From Deltaproteobacteria bacterium HGW-Deltaproteobacteria-12 (GTDB taxonomy: Bacteria; Desulfobacterota; Syntrophia; Syntrophales; Smithellaceae), in assembly GCA_002840565.1 (NCBI GenBank), contig PHBK01000008.1, positions 1 through 64,000 on the forward strand: a DNA stretch of 64,000 nucleotides, read 5' to 3'. This document shows positions 55,943 through 61,184 of this stretch, piece after piece. Position 1 is the first letter of the stretch, and the number at the start of each line of letters is the position of its first letter. The notes under the pieces are model-generated. The model had not been told where the DNA came from, ran no database searches, and was given only the letters and a program-made list of their open reading frames with translations. A program made the translations under genes and the position numbers.

Positions 55943-56180
55943 TAATCAGGAACTAAAAAAAGTTCAGAGAAAAAAACTATACCGGAAGTTAGATGCGATC
56001 GGCTGGGGTTTGTTTTTCATTTGGATAGGCATAGCTTTGCTGGCCGATGTGGGCTGGGGAATTGGTCTGATGGGTATCGGTCTGCTTATTCTCTGCTCAG
56101 TGGCTGCAAAAAAATACTTGATTGACGGGGGCCGGCGGGAGAACTTCAAAGACGATTTGCTGACAGGAGGTGTTAAATGA
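55926..56180 (+). CDS. Small membrane protein (two helices, LiaF/DUF5668-like)
   Basis: 84 residues. Basic N-terminus, then two hydrophobic segments around GWGLFFIWIGIALLADVGWGIGLMGIGLLILCSVAA, and a charged cytosolic tail. The W-G-xx-hydrophobic-G pattern resembles N-terminal membrane domains of LiaF-type stress proteins. It starts at GTG 55926, six bases after GGAGG. The third small gene begins within its stop codon (ATGA). Confidence 0.65.
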   Translation: MLKVNSNQELKKVQRKKLYRKLDAIGWGLFFIWIGIALLADVGWGIGLMGIGLLILCSVAAKKYLIDGGRRENFKDDLLTGGVK

Positions 56181-56347
56181 TTGAATCGATCATGAAGCTG
56201 CATACATGCGCCGACTGCTCCATCCGGTGCAGAGCGCAAGCGAAGCCGGGCTCGCTCCTGGCTAGACTCCATCGATGGCACGCCAGGTGGTGGCCCGGGT
56301 GGAAGATTTACCAGGCGCAGCTGCGCGCCGCGGCAACAAAGCAATGA
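56177..56347 (+). CDS. 56-residue Cys/Trp/Arg-rich small protein
   Basis: A short open frame beginning in the ATGA overlap at 56177, with AGGAGG (56165-56170) at ideal distance, ending TGA at 56345-56347. The N-terminal motif HTCADCSIRCRAQAK repeats the CSIRC of the first gene of this operon. The rest is rich in Arg, Trp and Ala (RLHRWHARWWPGWKIYQ). It has no clear membrane helix. Function unknown; the shared CSIRC suggests a common ligand or partner. Confidence 0.65.
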   Translation: MIESIMKLHTCADCSIRCRAQAKPGSLLARLHRWHARWWPGWKIYQAQLRAAATKQ

Positions 56348-56366
56348 CAAGCATTTGATACATGAC

Positions 56367-56406
56367 GGGATGGTTCCCGCAGATATCCGTGGTGCGGAAC
56401 CATCCT
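56367..56406 (+). repeat. Inverted repeat in the small-protein operon
   Basis: GGGATGGTTCC (56367-56377) pairs with GGAACCATCCT (56396-56406), 11 bp with one G-T pair and an 18-base loop. No T run follows, so it is more likely an mRNA-stabilising or processing hairpin than a terminator. It lies between the 56-residue gene and the next membrane gene. Confidence 0.55.
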
Positions 56407-56445
56407 GTCGGGTGCGGCAAATCATAACAAGGAAGGAATAGAAAT

Positions 56446-56682
56446 ATGACGGAAAGAAATAATGAAAATAAATCAATCAGTGAAAAGCCTCACTGGCATT
56501 CCATGTGCTGGGGAAATAATACCTTTTGGGGCATACTCTTTATTGTGGTTGGCCTTTTCCGGTTCGGGAAAAAAGCAAATTTGTTTCCAACTGAACTAAT
56601 TACGATATACTGGCCTCTTGTCCTAGTTATAATAGGAATTTGGATGATCGGAAAAGAGACGATAAGAAGAAGGAAGTCATAA
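56446..56682 (+). CDS. Small two-helix membrane protein (LiaF-like)
   Basis: 78 residues. Polar N-terminus with HWHSMCWGNNTFWG, then two hydrophobic segments, GILFIVVGLFRFG and LITIYWPLVLVIIGIWMIG, and a basic tail. It resembles the 84-residue protein two genes upstream in size and layout, so the two may be paralogues. AAGGAAGG precedes the ATG. Confidence 0.65.
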   Translation: MTERNNENKSISEKPHWHSMCWGNNTFWGILFIVVGLFRFGKKANLFPTELITIYWPLVLVIIGIWMIGKETIRRRKS

Positions 56683-56714
56683 TTTAAAAAAGGTCACAAT
56701 CAACTTAGAGGAAT

Positions 56715-57242
56715 ATGAATAGAATTCTAATTTATTTTGTTTTGGTCCAAGTTTTCCTGCTGGGATTCCTGCTTCGTTTTATTTATGAAAGGCTCAAGCT
56801 GGCGCGCAGGATCGACACAAGGAATACGCTGATTTTTTCACTGATCTTCACCGCCATGATGCTCATCTGGGCAAGCTGGTTTGTAATGAGTCCTCTTGAT
56901 CCCTGGAGGTTTGACCTGCCGGGCGTTATTCGATGGTCAGGGATGGCCGCTTTCATCTTGGGACTGATCCTGGTATTCGGGGCCTTGCTCAAGCTGAAGA
57001 GTGTAGAAAATATCGAGTTTCTGGCTACCACAGGAATATTTTCCAGAATCCGCCACCCTATGTATTTGGGTTTTATACTCTGGATCCTGGGCTGGGCCGT
57101 ATATAACGGAGCGATCTTCAGCCTGATTCCCGGAAGTGTTGGAATAGCCAATATCCTTTACTGGCGAAGCCTGGAGGAAGCAGAGATGAAAGCGCTCTAT
57201 GGGGAAACATATACCGCATACAGCAATAGAACCTGGTTTTGA
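56715..57242 (+). CDS. Isoprenylcysteine carboxyl methyltransferase-family membrane protein
   Basis: 175 residues with about five membrane segments. TTGIFSRIRHPMYLGFILWILGWAVYNGAI (about 110-139) and LEEAEMKALYGETYTAYSNRTWF at the end are the SAM-binding RHPxY and E-E hallmarks of the ICMT/PEMT fold. Bacterial members methylate lipids or other small substrates; the one here is unknown. It is the last gene of the putative sigma-54 operon, 32 bp after the preceding one. Confidence 0.8.
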   Translation: MNRILIYFVLVQVFLLGFLLRFIYERLKLARRIDTRNTLIFSLIFTAMMLIWASWFVMSPLDPWRFDLPGVIRWSGMAAFILGLILVFGALLKLKSVENIEFLATTGIFSRIRHPMYLGFILWILGWAVYNGAIFSLIPGSVGIANILYWRSLEEAEMKALYGETYTAYSNRTWF

Positions 57243-57435
57243 TAAAAGCCGCTGAATAGAAATGAAAGACAGTTGCTGCTTTTCCATGCAAGCATGGATG
57301 CTTTTGTCCGTCCTGCCATCAGCAGTGGTTAATTAAATTCTCAAACAAAACATGGAGTTTAAATTTAAGATGTGATAACAATATCGCAGATATGGTTTTG
57401 CGCTGATCTTTCCTTGATGCCGAGGGACCCGGACA

Positions 57436-58134
57436 TTGAACAAGAACGCACTTGTTAAGAAAATAGAGAGTTTCGGATTAATTATTATTTCTACCGGCAT
57501 TGCTTTGATCTACTGGCGCATCGAGTCGCTGCAGCTTACCGAATCGTCCACACGATGGATTACGTTTTTCCTTTTTATCGGTTACGGCGTTTTTACCCAG
57601 TATTTTATCAATACCTACCGGCGAATGGCAGCGGAAATTGTTACCCTCTCCATAACCGATTCTCTTACCGGTCTGCACAACAGAAGGGGTTTCCTGGCCC
57701 TTGCCGAGCAGCAGTTGAAGTTGTTGCGTCGGACAAAGCGGGTGATGCTGCTCTTTTTTGCTGATTTGGACGGACTAAAGTGGATTAACGATACACTGGG
57801 GCATGAAGAGGGGGACAGGGCGCTCATAGATATGGCATCTGTTCTCCAGGAAACTTTTCGATCATCCGACATTATCGCCCGCATGGGAGGTGATGAATTT
57901 ACCGTTCTTGCCCTTGATCCGGATGAAATCAATCCGGAAATAATCATCAACAGATTACAAGCGCGGGTTGATGCCCATAACAATCAGGCGAACCGGAAAT
58001 ATAAGCTGTCCATCAGCGTCGGCTGTTCCACCTATGATCCGGAGAAACCATCCTCTATCGATAAACTCATGGCGAGTGCTGATTATTTGATGTATGAGCA
58101 GAAGAAAAACAAGAAAACCCGCCCTGATGGATGA
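57436..58134 (+). CDS. Membrane-bound diguanylate cyclase (GGDEF)
   Basis: 232 residues. Two transmembrane segments in the first 60 residues, then a GGDEF domain (about 72-228) with ITDSLTGLHNRRGF, FFADLDGLKWINDTLGHEEGD and an intact GGDEF at 151-155. No RxxD inhibitory site is obvious five residues before it (the segment is SSDIIARM). It should make c-di-GMP, which the riboswitch at 8.3 kb may read. Start TTG 57436; no ATG or GTG fits. Confidence 0.87.
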   Translation: MNKNALVKKIESFGLIIISTGIALIYWRIESLQLTESSTRWITFFLFIGYGVFTQYFINTYRRMAAEIVTLSITDSLTGLHNRRGFLALAEQQLKLLRRTKRVMLLFFADLDGLKWINDTLGHEEGDRALIDMASVLQETFRSSDIIARMGGDEFTVLALDPDEINPEIIINRLQARVDAHNNQANRKYKLSISVGCSTYDPEKPSSIDKLMASADYLMYEQKKNKKTRPDG

Positions 58135-58253
58135 AAGCATAGTTGAATCCCGCTGCTCCGGGAGGAGTGTTAATTCTCCGCAGCGAGCTCGCGATATAAT
58201 GACGTTCATTTTATATCTGGACGGCTTGCTGTGAGGTGTTTGAATAGAGCTGT

Positions 58254-58487
58254 TTAACGGAGGATGATGTTAATGCAAACGGGGGTTAAATAAATAACCG
58301 CTGCGATGATAATGCCCCAGGAAAACCGGTTGATGAATTTTTCGCATACCGCAAGTTTTTTATCCCAATCGCTCTTAGCGATGCACTTGTTTAATCGCTG
58401 AACCTGTTTTACGATCGGGAATATTTTCGGATGGTCTGCCGCTTTTGTTCCTAATGTATTTTCGGAAAAAGTAATCTCGGCTTGCAT
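58254..58487 (-). CDS. Hypothetical small membrane protein
   Basis: 77 residues, one C-terminal hydrophobic helix (FSWGIIIAAVIYLTPVCINIIL), polar N-terminal 50 residues with MQAEITFSENTLGTKAADHPKIFPIVKQ. Not recognised. GAGGAG seven bases before the ATG supports translation. It lies 46 bp beyond the lexA stop on the same strand and could share its SOS-controlled transcript. Confidence 0.6.
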   Translation of the reverse strand: MQAEITFSENTLGTKAADHPKIFPIVKQVQRLNKCIAKSDWDKKLAVCEKFINRFSWGIIIAAVIYLTPVCINIILR

Positions 58488-58533
58488 TTCAGTGCTCCTC
58501 TGATGTTGGCAGGTTCTATCTTTGGCTGCCGTG

Positions 58534-59121
58534 CTAGGTGTGATATTTCCTGACTACCGCTGTAACCACGCCGCCCAGGCGCATTTCGGCTACAGGCGTG
58601 ATCCGGGGGTATTTCGGGTTGGCTGCTTCCAGGTAAACATCCTTGCCCCTCTTATGAAAATACTTCATTGTCCAGGCGCCGTCCACCTCGGCAATGACAA
58701 TATCCCCTGTTTTCGGCTCTCTGCCGCGCTCGACAAGCACCAGATCATCCGGCATGATCCCGGCGCCGATCATGGAATCTCCATCAACCTTCAGCAGAAA
58801 GGACTCCGCCTGTTTGGTGATGAGGTAGTCGTCAAAGGATATCAGATCGCGTAATTCTTCTTCGGCAGGTGAGGGAAAGCCGGCCGATACTCCCCCGGCA
58901 AGAGGGATACCGGTAAGAGAATTGATAAACGTCAGATGCCCGGAGCTGTCCTTTTCCAGAATCCCTTCCTGTAAGAGCTTGTTCATCCAGAAATGGACGA
59001 CGCTCTTGGAGCGGACAGCAAGCAAAGTAAGCATCTCTTCATAGGTGGGCATACGATGGCGTTCGCGATTGAAGTCTGCTATCCTCTGCGCTACTGATTT
59101 TACGGTGCGTTTCATTTCCAT
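58534..59121 (-). CDS. lexA: LexA repressor
   Basis: A 195-residue SOS repressor. Winged-helix DNA-binding domain (about 5-65). Autocleavage point at Ala75-Gly76 in IPLAGGVSAGFPSPAEEE. Peptidase S24 dyad Ser116 (VDGDSMIGAGI) and Lys153 (WTMKYFHKRG). The GFPSPAEE stretch is UmuD-like, so a UmuD/LexA hybrid origin is conceivable, but the DNA-binding domain makes it a repressor. ATG 59121 is chosen because the predicted transcription start is at about 59122; ATG 59115 and GTG 59130 are alternatives. Divergent from yedK. Confidence 0.88.
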   Translation of the reverse strand: MEMKRTVKSVAQRIADFNRERHRMPTYEEMLTLLAVRSKSVVHFWMNKLLQEGILEKDSSGHLTFINSLTGIPLAGGVSAGFPSPAEEELRDLISFDDYLITKQAESFLLKVDGDSMIGAGIMPDDLVLVERGREPKTGDIVIAEVDGAWTMKYFHKRGKDVYLEAANPKYPRITPVAEMRLGGVVTAVVRKYHT

Positions 59122-59128
59122 GGCAGCC

Positions 59129-59158
59129 ACTATAATAGAACATACGTTCTATTGTCAA
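59129..59158 (-). promoter_or_regulatory. lexA promoter with SOS operator
   Basis: On the minus strand, TTGACA (59158-59153) and TATAGT (59134-59129) are separated by 18 bp. The spacer is filled by the dyad AATAGAAC-ATAC-GTTCTATT (plus strand, 59134-59153), whose GAAC-N4-GTTC core (59138-59149) is the Gram-positive-type LexA box. LexA would thus repress itself and possibly yedK. Confidence 0.82.
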
Positions 59159-59227
59159 GGATTTTTTTAAATATTTATCTGTTAACGCATCTGTTATAAT
59201 ACTTTCCATAACTTGGAGAGCGTTAAG

Positions 59228-59860
59228 ATGTGTGGACGGTTTGTTTTAGTTACTGATTTAACAAAAATCGCCGGGAAATATGGCATTCAGAAGGCCTCGT
59301 CTGATTTTCAGCCCAGCTGGAATGTCCGTCCGGGACAAATTGTCCCGGCGGTTATTTACCGAGGTGGTCAAAATATTATCGAGAATTTTCTCTGGGGATT
59401 GATTCCTTCGTGGGCGAAAGATCCTGCGATCGGACACAAATTGATCAATGCCCGATCTGAAACCATCAGCGAAAAGCCGAGCTTCCGGGCTGCTTTTGCT
59501 CAAAGAAGGTGCCTGATTGTTGCTGACGGTTTTTATGAATGGAAGCAGGAAGGCAAAAAGAAAGTCCCCTTGTATTTCTATCTTAAGTCAGGAGATTTTT
59601 TTGGCCTGGCCGGGCTCTATGAAACATGGATGTCCGGCAAGAAGCTGATTAGCACCTGTACAATTGTCACAACGGATGCCAATGGGCTGATTAAACCATT
59701 TCATCCCCGCATGCCGGTAATTGTTCCTGAGGAGCAGGAGCAAAAATGGCTTCGTGGAGATGCGGATACCAATGCTTTGCTCGCAGTTTTAAAACCATAT
59801 CCGGCGGAGAAGATGGATTACAAAATGGGAATGGGACCAGGGTTTGTTCAGGATGACTGA
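59228..59860 (+). CDS. SOS response-associated peptidase family protein (YedK/HMCES)
   Basis: 210 residues starting MCGRF; Cys2 is the residue that forms the thiazolidine crosslink with abasic sites in single-stranded DNA. PSWNVRPGQIVPAVIY, NARSETISEKPSFRAAFAQRRCLIVADGFYEW and FHPRMPVIV (catalytic His) complete the SRAP domain. GGAG nine bases before ATG 59228; TATAAT at 59195-59200 may be its -10. It shares its control region with lexA, fitting an SOS role. Confidence 0.93.
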   Translation: MCGRFVLVTDLTKIAGKYGIQKASSDFQPSWNVRPGQIVPAVIYRGGQNIIENFLWGLIPSWAKDPAIGHKLINARSETISEKPSFRAAFAQRRCLIVADGFYEWKQEGKKKVPLYFYLKSGDFFGLAGLYETWMSGKKLISTCTIVTTDANGLIKPFHPRMPVIVPEEQEQKWLRGDADTNALLAVLKPYPAEKMDYKMGMGPGFVQDD

Positions 59861-59966
59861 TTAGCTTTCGCCGTGGATTGAAAACGGAAGATGTAATTTA
59901 AAATAACCGCTTGTTTTTCCAGGCGGTCGGCAGGACAGAATAATTGATGGCTGGAGTGTATTGCGC

Positions 59967-60986
59967 ATGCGTTACGTAATTTTTGGAAAAACCGGGTTGA
60001 CGGTCTCCGAGTTGGGATTCGGCGGGATTCCCCTGATTAGACTGAACAGTGATTTAGCCAGGGAGGTATTACGGCGGGCTTATGAGAAGGGTGTTACGCT
60101 TTACGATACGGCCAACATGTATCTGGACAGCGAGGAGAAGATCGGTGCGGCTTTCAGCGGTATGCGCGAAAAGGTCGTAATTGCCTCGAAGTCCATCAGG
60201 CGGGATGCCGCCGGCATGGCCAAGCACATTGAGACAAGTCTGCGCCGGTTGAAAACTGATTATATTGATTTATATCAGCTGCATCAGGTGTCCACGGAAA
60301 AGGATTGGAATACAATTATGGCGCCGGGCGGGGCGATGGAGGCATTACTAACGGCCAAAGACAAGGGGAAAATTCGTTATATCGGCGTTACGTCGCACAG
60401 CCTGACCATGGCCTTAAAATTAGTTAAGACAGATTTATTCAGTTCGGTTCAGTTTCCCTTTAATTTTATCGAAATAGCAGCAAAAGACGAACTGCATCCG
60501 GTCGCAAAAGACAGGAATCATGGTATCCTGGCGATGAAGCCCTTTGCCGGCGGGATGATCGACAATGCCGAAATTGTTTTCAAATTTCTGCGTCAGCACC
60601 CTGATGTCATCCCAATTCCTGGTTTTGACTCTGTCGCCGCCGTGGATCAGGTTGCCTCTTTTTATGAAAGGGATATAGTGACAACCCCCGGTGATATTAA
60701 TGTTATGGAGCGCTACCGGGCCGAATTAGGCAAGCAGTTTTGCCGCCGTTGTGAATACTGCCAGCCCTGCCCGAACGGTGTCCTGATCACGCCGGCCATG
60801 GGCTACCGGGTCATTGCCGCGCGCATGTCGCCGTCTGTCGCCGTTAAATTTTCCAGCCTGTTCATGGAAAGCGTTTTGCAATGCGACCGGTGCGGCGCCT
60901 GCCTGGAGAAATGCCCTTATGATTTGCCGATACCGGACATGCTGAAAGCACATTACGACCTCTATGAACAGCATCGCCGGGGGTAG
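59967..60986 (+). CDS. Aldo-keto reductase fused to a ferredoxin-like domain
   Basis: 339 residues. AKR barrel (about 1-250): MRYVIFGKTGLTVSELGFGGIPL, catalytic DTANMYLDSEEKIG (Asp, Tyr), KSIRRDAAGM (Lys), YQLHQ (His). The C-terminal domain (about 255-330) has FCRRCEYCQPCPNGV and LQCDRCGACLEKCPYDLPI; the latter is C-x2-C-x2-C-x3-C-P for one [4Fe-4S], the former a partial set. Such fusions are common in anaerobes; the substrate is unknown. ATG 59967 is preferred to TTG 59961. Confidence 0.88.
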   Translation: MRYVIFGKTGLTVSELGFGGIPLIRLNSDLAREVLRRAYEKGVTLYDTANMYLDSEEKIGAAFSGMREKVVIASKSIRRDAAGMAKHIETSLRRLKTDYIDLYQLHQVSTEKDWNTIMAPGGAMEALLTAKDKGKIRYIGVTSHSLTMALKLVKTDLFSSVQFPFNFIEIAAKDELHPVAKDRNHGILAMKPFAGGMIDNAEIVFKFLRQHPDVIPIPGFDSVAAVDQVASFYERDIVTTPGDINVMERYRAELGKQFCRRCEYCQPCPNGVLITPAMGYRVIAARMSPSVAVKFSSLFMESVLQCDRCGACLEKCPYDLPIPDMLKAHYDLYEQHRRG

Positions 60987-61184
60987 CGGAACTGAAGCGG
61001 GAAGATTAAGCAAGATTTGTGAAGATAGAGAAAGAGATATCGGCAGTCGCACCATCCCTATGATGCTCAATTCGGTTGCTCAATCTTGACTAACATGCAA
61101 TAGACAAAAAAGATAAATGCGGGCTTGCCGGACAATTGGCGGAAAGACGCAAATTGGCTCAGATAACAGGGAGGTTCAGAAGTA

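Noticed and set aside
57615-57983. Minus-strand open frame of 122 codons
   Set aside because: It is antisense to the GGDEF gene, which has an intact active-site motif and normal domain length.
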